Shown: positions 14,016 through 20,987 of the stretch, in pieces | How positions within the stretch are numbered: the stretch's first letter is position 1 | Layout: each line of letters opens with the position of its first letter | Origin: DAIDAN01 sp049303335 | GTDB taxonomy: Archaea > Aenigmatarchaeota > Aenigmatarchaeia > Aenigmatarchaeales > DAIDAN01 | NCBI GenBank assembly: GCA_049303335.1 | Contig: JBAQNA010000007.1 | Span: forward strand, 1 to 35,031 | Reading direction: 5' to 3' | Length of the DNA: 35,031 nt | Notes under the pieces: generated by a model | What the model saw: only the letters and a program-made list of their open reading frames with translations | Told to the model about the DNA's origin: nothing | The model's database searches: none | Translations under genes and position numbers: made by a program

Positions 14016-15728
14016 ATGTCTGAAACAGAGCAGATTATCCGAAAGCACGCGCTCGCGAACGCGGCGCAGTTCGGCGGCAAGGCCAGCATGGGAGCGGTTA
14101 TAGGGAAAGTTATAGCCGAGAAGCCCGAGCTGAAAGTTGATATGAATGCGCTGAAACAGGCGGTAACGAAAATAATTTCCGAAGTTAACGCGCTCGATTT
14201 GGAAACACAAAAAAAGGAATTGGAAAAGACCGGCTGGCAGAAAATAGAAAAGGAACAACGGGAAGGATTGCCGCCGCTGCCGAACGCGGATACATGCGTT
14301 GTGATGAGAATGGCGCCGAACCCGAACGGGCCGCTGCATATCGGCCACGCGAGAATGGTCATCCTGAACGACGAGTACGCGAAAATGTACAGGGGAAAAT
14401 TATTCTTGCGGTTTGACGACACAGACCCGAAGAATCCGAACAAGGTTCCGATGAAGGCGGCATACAAATGGATTGAGAACGATCTGAAATGGCTCGGGGT
14501 GAAATACGGAAAAGTTTTCAGTGCTTCCTCGCGCCTGCCGATTTATTACAAATATTTTGAGAAGAATCTTGAAGCGGGAAACGCCTACGTCTGTACCTGC
14601 GAGCAGGAAGCTTGGAGCAGGATGGTGAGGAACGAGAGAAAACCGTGTCCGTGCAAAGATTTGGACGCCGAAGAAAACCTGAAGCGCTGGAGAAATATGC
14701 TGAAGCACAAGCTGAAGGAAGGGCAGGCTGTCGGGAGAATAAAAACGGATATGGATAAAATAAAGGATCCTGCGGTCATAGACTGGGTCGCCTTCAGGAT
14801 TGTTGACAAGCCACAACATCCTTTTTCGGGGAAGCCGCGAAAAAAAGTATGGCCGATGCTTGATTTCGCCTCGGCTATAGATGACCGCGAGTTTGGAATC
14901 ACTCACATTGTCCGCGGAAAAGACCTTGCAATCTCGGAGGCGAGGCAGAGGATTCTTTACGAATACATGGGCTGGAAATATCCTGTCGCGAAAATATACG
15001 GAAAAATCATGACCACGGAAGAAATGGTTGTTTCAAAAAGCAAGATTGCGGAAGGAATAAAGTCGGGAAAATTCTCGGGATATGACGACCCGCAGCTCGC
15101 GACGTTGAGCGCTTTCCGGAAGAGGGGAATACTGCCCGAGGCGATAAGGAATTACATGGTCGGCATCGGGATGAACGAGTCGGAAACCACGGTTGACTTG
15201 GAAATCCTCTATGCGGAAAACCGCAAGCTCATCGACAAGACCTCGGACCGCTATTTCTTCGTGGCGGAGCCTGTCGAGATTGAGCTTGACAAAGTTCCCG
15301 CGAAAGTCGTGAAGGCGCCGCTTTATCCGGGAGGGAAAAAGTTCAGAAGGATTCCGGCAACTAAAAAAATATTTGTCGAGAAAGCCGACTTTGACGCCGA
15401 TAAAGGAAAGGAAGCGAGGCTTATGCACTTCTGCAACATTATTCTTGACAAGAAAGCGAAAGTTACCGGCAGCGAATTGAAAGATGCACGGAAAGCGAAG
15501 CTTTCCGGCATGCCGAAAACCAAAGAGGTTTTCGTGCACGTGCCGAAATTGCACTGGGTTCCGAAAGGCGCGATAAAAACAAAGCTCGTGATGCCCGACG
15601 GAAAAATAATTTCGGGGCTCGCGGAGCCTGCCGCCGCCAAGATAAAGCCGAACCAGATTGTGCAGTTCGAGCGTGTCGGCTTCGCGCGCTGCGACAAGAA
15701 GGGCTTGTTCTATTTCGCGCACAAGTAA
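14016..15728 (+). CDS. gltX: Glutamyl-tRNA synthetase (archaeal, class I)
   Basis: GluRS charges tRNA with glutamate. The 570-residue protein has the archaeal/eukaryotic GlnRS-like architecture: a helical N-terminal domain of about 95 residues, the catalytic site MAPNPNGPLHIGHARM (HIGH at about 107-110), LRFDDTDPKNP, a KMSKS variant VVSKSK near 336-341, and a beta-barrel C-terminal anticodon-binding part. CEQEAW and CPCKDL near 195-215 give three cysteines in an insertion. The ATG follows AATGATTTATC. Whether it is discriminating cannot be told; in archaea, tRNA-Gln is usually charged by this enzyme plus an amidotransferase. Confidence 0.97.
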   Translation: MSETEQIIRKHALANAAQFGGKASMGAVIGKVIAEKPELKVDMNALKQAVTKIISEVNALDLETQKKELEKTGWQKIEKEQREGLPPLPNADTCVVMRMAPNPNGPLHIGHARMVILNDEYAKMYRGKLFLRFDDTDPKNPNKVPMKAAYKWIENDLKWLGVKYGKVFSASSRLPIYYKYFEKNLEAGNAYVCTCEQEAWSRMVRNERKPCPCKDLDAEENLKRWRNMLKHKLKEGQAVGRIKTDMDKIKDPAVIDWVAFRIVDKPQHPFSGKPRKKVWPMLDFASAIDDREFGITHIVRGKDLAISEARQRILYEYMGWKYPVAKIYGKIMTTEEMVVSKSKIAEGIKSGKFSGYDDPQLATLSAFRKRGILPEAIRNYMVGIGMNESETTVDLEILYAENRKLIDKTSDRYFFVAEPVEIELDKVPAKVVKAPLYPGGKKFRRIPATKKIFVEKADFDADKGKEARLMHFCNIILDKKAKVTGSELKDARKAKLSGMPKTKEVFVHVPKLHWVPKGAIKTKLVMPDGKIISGLAEPAAAKIKPNQIVQFERVGFARCDKKGLFYFAHK

Positions 15729-15773
15729 GCCGCGATTCCGCAAGGTTAAATGCTTTTTCTTTCATCTAAAAAT

Positions 15774-16292
15774 ATGCTCGAATTTGACATGCCAAAAGCG
15801 ACGGATAAAGAAAGATACGAAAGGTTCAAGGAAGCGCTGGAAGCGTCGAAAATTCCTTTCGGAAAAACATTTGAATTGGATATCAATGAAGGATACATTC
15901 TAAATCTCGCAAAGAAAAAAATAGACTTTCAAACCAAGCAGATGAGCTTTGGGTGTGTCGCAAACCCACCTCAGTTCTCATATTGGACGAAAAGTAATGG
16001 CTTTTATGTAACATATAAGCGCAAACTGCAGTCTTTTTCCAAAAAAGACGGATTTTTCAAGGATAGAATGCCCGTCATCTCAGAAATATCAAGAGCTTTT
16101 AGCGTGCCGGAAAATTATTATGAAATATTATATTTGGAAAGAGAAGTGCAGGATTATGCAAAAATAAAGGTTTTTTCAGACGATGAAAAATGGAGATTTA
16201 CATTCAATGACTGCGAAAGTATCAGAAATATAAAAGATGATGGAGAGAACATCAAATATGCCGTTGGTGTAATTCTTGATTTCTGCCGGTAA
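15774..16292 (+). CDS. Hypothetical protein
   Basis: This 172-residue protein is not recognised. It begins MLEFDMPKATDKERYERFKEAL; the open frame reaches back to 15750, and the ATG at 15789 is another possible start. The middle has strand-like stretches (GYILNLAKKKIDFQTKQMSF, NGFYVTYKRKLQSF) and a long acidic and aromatic C-terminal part (FSVPENYYEILYLEREVQDYAKIKVFSDDEKWRFTFND). There are no membrane segments and few cysteines. It lies between GluRS and L7Ae. Confidence 0.6.
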   Translation: MLEFDMPKATDKERYERFKEALEASKIPFGKTFELDINEGYILNLAKKKIDFQTKQMSFGCVANPPQFSYWTKSNGFYVTYKRKLQSFSKKDGFFKDRMPVISEISRAFSVPENYYEILYLEREVQDYAKIKVFSDDEKWRFTFNDCESIRNIKDDGENIKYAVGVILDFCR

Positions 16293-16297
16293 AAAAA

Positions 16298-16308
16298 CCT
16301 TTAAATAG
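16298..16308 (+). promoter_or_regulatory. BRE/TATA promoter of the L7Ae operon
   Basis: CCTTTAAATAG; the predicted start is near 16330. A Shine-Dalgarno AGGTGAT precedes the L7Ae ATG. Confidence 0.65.
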
Positions 16309-16381
16309 ATTAGGACGAAACAAATTCAGTAAACAGAATACGAACCGATGACGGACAAAACAAAAAAATTAGGTGATGAAT

Positions 16382-16741
16382 ATGGCGAAAATCGAGTATC
16401 CGGACGGATTTCAGGAAAAAGTTCTTCAGACTATAGAAGCCGCGAGAGTCGGCGGAAAGATAAGAATCGGCACTAACGAGACCACAAAGGCGGTGGAGCG
16501 CTCGCAGGCGAAGCTTGTCGTGATAGCGGAGGACGTGCAGCCGCAGGAGGTTGTGATGCACCTGCCGATCATATGCGACGAGAAAAACATTCCTTACGCT
16601 TACGTGAAAAGCAAGACCGAACTCGGCCGCGCCGCGGGAATCGACGTCTCGACTGCCGCGATTGCGATCGCTATGGAAGGCGAGGCAAAGAAGCAGATAG
16701 ACGATCTGGCAAAAACGATAAGGTCGCTGAAGGTGAAATAG
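16382..16741 (+). CDS. rpl7ae: Ribosomal protein L7Ae / k-turn binding protein
   Basis: L7Ae binds kink-turns in 23S rRNA, box C/D and H/ACA guide RNAs and RNase P. The 119-residue protein has the signature GKIRIGTNETTKAVERSQAKLVVIAEDVQPQEVVMHLPIICDEKNIPYAYVKSKTELGRAAG in residues 28-90, where the GTNETTKAVER loop contacts RNA. The ATG at 16382 follows AGGTGATGAAT; two earlier in-frame methionines fall in the Shine-Dalgarno region. It heads the L7Ae-S28e-L24e cluster, here with short ORFs between. Confidence 0.97.
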   Translation: MAKIEYPDGFQEKVLQTIEAARVGGKIRIGTNETTKAVERSQAKLVVIAEDVQPQEVVMHLPIICDEKNIPYAYVKSKTELGRAAGIDVSTAAIAIAMEGEAKKQIDDLAKTIRSLKVK

Positions 16742-16742
16742 A

Positions 16743-16859
16743 ATGGATTTTGGAAGAGAAAATGCGGCAGCTCCAGAAGTTCCGTATGAAAATAAGTGTC
16801 CGATATTGGAAAAGTGCGGAAATTATAAGAAGAAGGGAGAAACGTGCGACCTCACATGA
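16743..16859 (+). CDS. Small cysteine-containing ORF after L7Ae
   Basis: This frame encodes 38 residues: MDFGRENAAAPEVPYENK, then CPILEKCGNYKKKGETCDLT. The ATG overlaps the L7Ae stop region. Three cysteines spaced C-x5-C-x9-C could bind a metal, or the peptide may be one of several short ORFs wedged between ribosomal genes here. A later 44-residue ORF at 33616 has a comparable cysteine-rich look but no clear sequence match. The evidence for translation is position only. Confidence 0.4.
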   Translation: MDFGRENAAAPEVPYENKCPILEKCGNYKKKGETCDLT

Positions 16860-16935
16860 GGAATGGAAAGCGGAAAGATTTATTGTGGAAATCTAAGAAG
16901 ATATAAAATGAAAAAAATGTATAGAGTGAAATAAC

Positions 16936-17107
16936 ATGGCGGAGATTTATCAAATGGAAAAAAAAAGGATTCGAAAAATTCGTCGGTTATACGATTGAGC
17001 AGATTGAAGATATGCTGACGTCAATAAAGATAGTCAGCATTAATGGAAAATCTAAAACCCCATATTATGTAATACAAAGAAATGATGTGGCAAAAATTAA
17101 AATGTAG
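16936..17107 (+). pseudogene. Short ORF apparently frameshifted at a run of nine A
   Basis: The ATG at 16936 starts MAEIYQMEKK and reaches a run of nine A (16958-16966). In the original frame it stops after 20 codons. If one A is skipped, the frame continues as GFEKFVGYTIEQIEDMLTS, IKIVSINGKSKTPYYVIQRN and DVAKIKM to a TAG at 17105. That protein-like 51-residue reading supports a real gene disrupted by a one-base indel, or by a sequencing error or programmed slippage in the A run. The function is unknown. Confidence 0.5.
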
Positions 17108-17154
17108 AACTATGAAAAAGATTTTGATAAAAGATTAAATCAAGAATGATTTTT

Positions 17155-17376
17155 ATGGCACAACAGATTATGGAGGGAACGCCCGCGGAAGTCTTGCAGC
17201 TTTTGGGCAGAACCGGCGTGAAAGGCGTGATGCAGGTGCGCTGCCGCGTGATGGACGGCCGCGACTCGGGAAAAATCCTCCTGCGAAACGTAATCGGCCC
17301 CGTGAGAAAGGGCGACGTTCTCCTGCTGCGCGAGACGGAGATGGAAAGCGCGGGCGGAATGGAGCCGAGAAGGTGA
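17155..17376 (+). CDS. rps28e: Small ribosomal subunit protein S28e
   Basis: This 73-residue 30S protein has the family core PAEVLQLLGRTGVKGVMQVRCRVMDGRDSGKILLRNVIGPVRKGDVLLLRETEMES, with the invariant LRETERE-like end. The ATG at 17155 was chosen; the in-frame ATG nine bases earlier lies in the Shine-Dalgarno-like AATGATTTTT. It sits between L7Ae and L24e as usual in archaea. Confidence 0.96.
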   Translation: MAQQIMEGTPAEVLQLLGRTGVKGVMQVRCRVMDGRDSGKILLRNVIGPVRKGDVLLLRETEMESAGGMEPRR

Positions 17377-17399
17377 AAACGAACAAGAAGGTAAAGAAT

Positions 17400-17519
17400 A
17401 TGGGAGAAGATAATTCGGGAAAGAAGCCATATGAAAAACCTAAATTAGAACGGCAAGCAATATTTGAACCGCCAATAGCGTATCTTGGTTTGGGCGGAAA
17501 GGGAAAATGCCGTTATTGA
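17400..17519 (+). CDS. Short ORF between S28e and L24e with a YxxPxL motif
   Basis: This encodes 39 residues: MGEDNSGKKPYEKPKLERQ, then AIFEPPIAYLGLGGKGKCRY. A GTG at 17373-17375, overlapping the S28e end, would extend it by nine residues. The KPYEKPKL segment resembles the Y-x-x-P-x-L leader motif that RRE domains bind in lasso and some radical-SAM peptide precursors. The tail GLGGKGKC is rich in glycine and ends near a Cys. No modifying enzyme is present in the window, so this is only a resemblance. Translation is supported by its position in the operon. Confidence 0.45.
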   Translation: MGEDNSGKKPYEKPKLERQAIFEPPIAYLGLGGKGKCRY

Positions 17520-17542
17520 TAAAAATATAAAAGTTGATAATT

Positions 17543-17725
17543 ATGCCAAACTGTTCGTACTGCAAAATGGCGATTCCTATAGGAACCGGAAAGATGTTCG
17601 TGAAGAACGACGGCTCGATATTCTACTTCTGCAGCCGCAAGTGCGAGGTCGGGATGGTGAAGATGAAGCGCAACCCGCGAAAGGTCGGCTGGATAAGGAA
17701 GAAGAAAACTGAAGCGAAGAAATAA
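17543..17725 (+). CDS. rpl24e: Large ribosomal subunit protein L24e
   Basis: This is a 60-residue zinc protein of the 50S subunit. MPNCSYCKMAIPIGTGKMFV begins with C4 and C7, and FYFCSRKCEVGMVKMKRNPRKVGWIRKKK supplies C32 and C36. This is the TRASH-like C2-C2 signature of L24e. The ATG at 17543 follows GTTGATAATT. Ndk and IF2, which often follow in archaea, are absent; a convergent unknown gene comes next. Confidence 0.96.
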   Translation: MPNCSYCKMAIPIGTGKMFVKNDGSIFYFCSRKCEVGMVKMKRNPRKVGWIRKKKTEAKK

Positions 17726-17726
17726 T

Positions 17727-18032
17727 TTATGTCGGAATTTCTTTGGATTTGTAAAACGCTTTTCTACCTCTGCTTATGGCAATATTTGGACATTTCTTTA
17801 TGAATGAACCGTTGTTTTGGTATTTATTGAAAGTCATATTGTGCGTTTCTTGCTTGTTTCCAGTTGGACAATGATCACAATAGCAACTTCTTTCATAAAA
17901 TGGAAAAACCTTTATTTTCTTTCCTTCATCCCCTACGATTTCTGTTTTATCCGAAATGACAAATCCTTGGCATTCGTATTTAACTTCTACCAATTTCGCG
18001 CCATCAATTTTTTCATCAACCAGAAAAATCAC
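17727..18032 (-). CDS. Hypothetical protein with CxCxxC motif; start codon uncertain
   Basis: This is an unknown protein of about 98-101 residues. The N-terminal half looks beta-rich (AKLVEVKYECQGFVISDKTEIVGDEGKKIKVFPF), followed by RSCYCDHCPTGNKQ with C-x-C-x2-C and another Cys in IKKCPN, a possible metal site. There is no ATG near the start. The sequence is GAGGTGATTTTTCTGG, so the start is either GTG at 18032, which overlaps the previous stop as GTGA, or CTG at 18023, which sits where ATG stands in similar genes here. A/T-rich. Confidence 0.5.
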   Translation of the reverse strand: MIFLVDEKIDGAKLVEVKYECQGFVISDKTEIVGDEGKKIKVFPFYERSCYCDHCPTGNKQETHNMTFNKYQNNGSFIKKCPNIAISRGRKAFYKSKEIPT

Positions 18033-18181
18033 CTCGCATTATAGACAATTTTTTGTTCGGAACTTCCAGGATTAGTTTTAGGATTCATCATGCTGTTATA
18101 ATTCTCGAAGGAAATCCCTACCGGCGGGACTACATCAAAGTCGCCATTTTTCCCTACTTCATAATCAAAATTCAAACACAT
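18029..18181 (-). CDS. Short hypothetical ORF upstream of the CxCxxC protein
   Basis: From the ATG at 18181 this encodes 50 residues: MCLNFDYEVGKNGDFDVVPP, VGISFENYNSMMNPKTN, PGSSEQKIVYNAR. The same frame is open for about 16 more codons upstream (YDRDFKIVVT just before the ATG) with no start codon. That hints that the N-terminus has been lost or starts at an unusual codon. The stop overlaps the next gene as GTGA. I do not recognise it. From here to 18290 I see no other gene. Confidence 0.4.
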   Translation of the reverse strand: MCLNFDYEVGKNGDFDVVPPVGISFENYNSMMNPKTNPGSSEQKIVYNAR

Positions 18182-18295
18182 AGTAACAACAATCTTGAAA
18201 TCCCTGTCATATAAACCTATCGACGTTTAGCGACGAACAAATCGACACTACGTTGATGAACGTGAAACTATAGGAGAGTGGTTACATAAAAAGAA

Positions 18296-18308
18296 AGCTT
18301 TAAATAGT
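18296..18308 (+). promoter_or_regulatory. TATA promoter of TFB
   Basis: AGCTTTAAATAGT lies about 50-60 bases before the TFB ATG, which has GGTGA as Shine-Dalgarno. Confidence 0.6.
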
Positions 18309-18355
18309 CTTCGCTCCATATTCTTTTTATCGTATTTCTATGATGGTGAAAACTT

Positions 18356-19345
18356 ATGGTTAAAAAATCATCAAAAAATTCTTCGCCTGCAAGGGCTATG
18401 CAAAAACCCGCCGCCGCAAAAAAGGCGGGAATCTGCCCCGAATGCGGGCATTCGAAATTCTACGAGGATGACAGCAAGGGAGAGAGGACCTGCGCAAAAT
18501 GCGGGCTTGTTCTCGAGGACTCGATGGTTGACTCCTCGCAGGAATGGCGCGCTTTCGACGAGGAGCAGCGCTCGAAGAGGGCGAGGACCGGCGCGCCGCT
18601 GACATTTACAAAGCACGACAAGGGAATCACAACCGAAATAGGAAAAGGCGCGGGCGAGCTTTTCAAGGTGCCTTCGAACAAGCGCGCGCAGTATTACAGG
18701 CTTACGAAATGGCAGAAGCGCCTTATCGAGAGCAAGGACAGAAACCTTTCTTTCGCGCTTTCCGAATTGCAGAGGCTCATCTCATTCTTGGGACTGCACC
18801 GCGGCGTGCACGAGGCTGTAGCGAAAAAATACGAGCAGGCCGTTGACCGCGGGCTTGTGCGCGGAAGGAGCATGGAATCCGTCATCGCTGCGCTGCTTTA
18901 CGCGATATGCCGCGAGACGGGAACGCCGCGCACGCTTGAGGAGATAGCGGAGGCGAGCGGAGTCGAGAAGCGCGAGATAGGAAGGACTTACAGGTATATT
19001 GCGCGCGAACTTGGAATAAAGATTTTGCCGGCGGCGCCCGAACATTATGTGCCCCGCTTTTCAACAATGCTCGGCCTTTCCGACAAGACGCAGGCGAAGT
19101 CTATTCAGATCCTGAAAAAGGCGAAGGAGCACGATGTCACTTCGGGAAAAGGCCCGACCGGAGTCGCCGCCGCGGCGCTCTACATAGCGGCAGTGCTTAA
19201 CGAGGAACGCAAGACGCAGCGTGAAATCGCGGATGCGGTCGGCGTCACGGAGGTCACGATAAGGAACAGATTCAAGGAAATCGTTGAAAAGCTCGGAATC
19301 GCGGAGGAAGTGGAGAAGAAGGTCAAGGAGGAAGGGTTGGACTGA
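18356..19345 (+). CDS. tfb: Transcription initiation factor TFB
   Basis: TFB is the archaeal TFIIB homologue that recruits RNA polymerase to TBP-bound promoters. The 329-residue protein has an N-terminal zinc ribbon (C27, C30, C46, C49). The B-reader region follows (LEDSMVDSSQEWRAFDEEQRSKRARTGAPLTFTKHDKG). Two cyclin repeats come next (about 125-210 and 220-310), with RSMESVIAALLYAICRETGTPRTLEEIAEASGV and KGPTGVAAAALYIAAVLNEERKTQREIADAVGVTEVTIRNR. The last is the helix-turn-helix that reads the BRE. Length and motifs are complete. Confidence 0.98.
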   Translation: MVKKSSKNSSPARAMQKPAAAKKAGICPECGHSKFYEDDSKGERTCAKCGLVLEDSMVDSSQEWRAFDEEQRSKRARTGAPLTFTKHDKGITTEIGKGAGELFKVPSNKRAQYYRLTKWQKRLIESKDRNLSFALSELQRLISFLGLHRGVHEAVAKKYEQAVDRGLVRGRSMESVIAALLYAICRETGTPRTLEEIAEASGVEKREIGRTYRYIARELGIKILPAAPEHYVPRFSTMLGLSDKTQAKSIQILKKAKEHDVTSGKGPTGVAAAALYIAAVLNEERKTQREIADAVGVTEVTIRNRFKEIVEKLGIAEEVEKKVKEEGLD

Positions 19346-19347
19346 TT

Positions 19348-20391
19348 CTATATTATTTGCTTCATCGCAACGGTATCATCCGGCGCGAATGCCTTGTTCC
19401 ATATGCGGACTTCGTCGACGGTGCCGTTGAAAAAACCATACCCGCCGCTATCGTGGCCAAACTGTAGACTGCTTGCAGACGAATTACCGATAATTACACT
19501 ACTATTAACAGAAATGACTTGAAATCCATTCACATAAATTTTAGAATAACTTCCTGATTTTGCAACACCAACGATATAATACCAGGTGCTTAAACTTGGA
19601 ATACTCCATGATGGGGATGAATAGCTACTACTTGAATTTCCCACGATAAAATATAAGACTCGCGGACTTTCCCTGATCCATATCGTATAAGGACCCCACC
19701 AACTCCCCTTCATTAAGATTTTATCATCGCCCGTAATTGCTTGAATGTTAATCCACGTCCCAATCGTAATAGTATCCGTGATGTTCAGGATGCTTGCATT
19801 CCCCGCATCGACATAATCGTCCGCGCCGTCGAACTGCAATCCTTCTCCGAACTTTCCTGTTGTCCAAGTCGGCTCGGAGCCTGCTGGCAAAAGAGTTCCA
19901 ATGTTTCCGTTCCCGGAATTGTCGTATGCCTTTGTTCCCGAACCTTCGTCAAAGTTCCACGAGCCGGCGAGTCCGTCGGGATTCGGGATTATTTCGACAA
20001 GCGCCAGCGCAACCGCGGCGCCGTTCGATATTTTCAAACTATGCTTTCCGAACGGCACCTGCCACAGCCCCGAAACATTCACAACGCTCGAATTGCCTTC
20101 CTGTATCGTGTTTGTATTCGCGCCCAATGCAATGTCATCCATCATCACGACAAGCGACTTGTTCTCAATCACGCCTTCTCCGCAATTCCTCAGCGTCACC
20201 TGGTTTCCGATAATATTGTCTATTTGCATACACATCGACAACTGCGCCGTCAATTGCGAAGCCTGCTCGCTTCCGGAAGAAGTTGTTTGCGTTGCGAGAG
20301 TCGAGGAGAAAACGTAGAAGACGCCGATTAGCGAGACTGTTGTCATAAGAAGCATAACGGTGGCGATTACCGCGGAGATGGCTTTGTTCAT
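19348..20391 (-). CDS. Exported pilin-like protein with LamG (concanavalin-like) domain
   Basis: The 347-residue protein starts MNKAISAVIATVMLLMTTVSLIGVFYVFSS, the archaeal type IV pilin/archaellin-like N-terminus (AISAVIATVMLL). About 110 residues of pilin-like beta sequence follow (NQVTLRNCGEGVIENKSLVVMMDD). Next is a LamG/concanavalin-like domain: LAGSWNFDEGSGTKAYDNSGNGNIGTL, FGEGLQFDGADDYVDAG, and GTVDEVRIWNKAF at the end, from about residue 140 to the C-terminus. It is probably a surface filament or wall-associated protein binding sugars. A TATA-like element 20-30 bases upstream suggests a leaderless message. It converges on TFB. Confidence 0.85.
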   Translation of the reverse strand: MNKAISAVIATVMLLMTTVSLIGVFYVFSSTLATQTTSSGSEQASQLTAQLSMCMQIDNIIGNQVTLRNCGEGVIENKSLVVMMDDIALGANTNTIQEGNSSVVNVSGLWQVPFGKHSLKISNGAAVALALVEIIPNPDGLAGSWNFDEGSGTKAYDNSGNGNIGTLLPAGSEPTWTTGKFGEGLQFDGADDYVDAGNASILNITDTITIGTWINIQAITGDDKILMKGSWWGPYTIWIRESPRVLYFIVGNSSSSYSSPSWSIPSLSTWYYIVGVAKSGSYSKIYVNGFQVISVNSSVIIGNSSASSLQFGHDSGGYGFFNGTVDEVRIWNKAFAPDDTVAMKQII

Positions 20392-20411
20392 AAGGAAAGA
20401 TATGGAAAGAG

Positions 20412-20423
20412 AAATATAAAGAT
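20412..20423 (-). promoter_or_regulatory. TATA element of the pilin-LamG gene
   Basis: Minus-strand CTTTATATTT lies about 25 bases before the ATG at 20391. Confidence 0.45.
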
Positions 20424-20446
20424 TAGAACAGAACCAACTTAAGAAA

Positions 20447-20458
20447 GCTATTTAAGCC
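20447..20458 (+). promoter_or_regulatory. TATA promoter of L31e
   Basis: GCTATTTAAGCC lies about 50-60 bases before the L31e ATG. Confidence 0.5.
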
Positions 20459-20507
20459 TTGCCAAATATTGAAGTTATACTAATTCATAATATTAAAGTT
20501 GATAATC

Positions 20508-20987
20508 ATGGCAGCAGAGCAAAAAGAGGAGCGCGTTTTCACGATACCGCTGAGAAAGGCTTTCGTAACGGAGCAAACGAACAGGGGCTGGAAGGCTATG
20601 GACATCACGCGTGCTTTCTTGGAAAGGCATATGAAGGGGACTGCAAAAATCGGAAAAAGCATAAACGAGTCCGTTTGGGCGCGCGGAATAAGGAATCCTC
20701 CGCGCAGGATACGCGTCCACGCGACAAGGGAAATGATTGACGGCGAGAGCGTCATTTTCGCGGAGCTTGTCGGCACCGAGATAGTAAAGCCTTCAGCGGA
20801 TGAGATAAAGAAGAAGGAAGAAAAAGAGAAGGAAAAGGAGAAAAAGATAAAGGAGGAGCGCAAGGAGAGAAAGGGCAAGAGCGAGGCGGATAAGATTAAA
20901 GAGGAGAAGGAAGCTTCGGTTGCGCGCGAGACCGCGGAAGTGAAAACCGAGGAGAAGAAAATTGAGGAGAAGTCCGAGAAGAAATAA
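20508..20987 (+). CDS. rpl31e: Large ribosomal subunit protein L31e with long charged C-terminal tail
   Basis: Residues 1-90 are a normal L31e: RVFTIPLRKAFVTEQTNRGWKAMDITRAFLERHMKG, then INESVWARGIRNPPRRIRVHATRE and SVIFAELVGTEIVKPSA. Archaeal L31e usually ends there. Here about 68 residues follow, made almost only of K, E and some A and S (runs such as KKKEEKEKEKEKKIKEERK), predicted to form a long charged helix or disordered tail. The ATG at 20508 follows GTTGATAATC. aIF6 and L39e, often linked to L31e, are not in the window. Its last 92 bases overlap the end of a convergent membrane-protein gene. Confidence 0.93.
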   Translation: MAAEQKEERVFTIPLRKAFVTEQTNRGWKAMDITRAFLERHMKGTAKIGKSINESVWARGIRNPPRRIRVHATREMIDGESVIFAELVGTEIVKPSADEIKKKEEKEKEKEKKIKEERKERKGKSEADKIKEEKEASVARETAEVKTEEKKIEEKSEKK

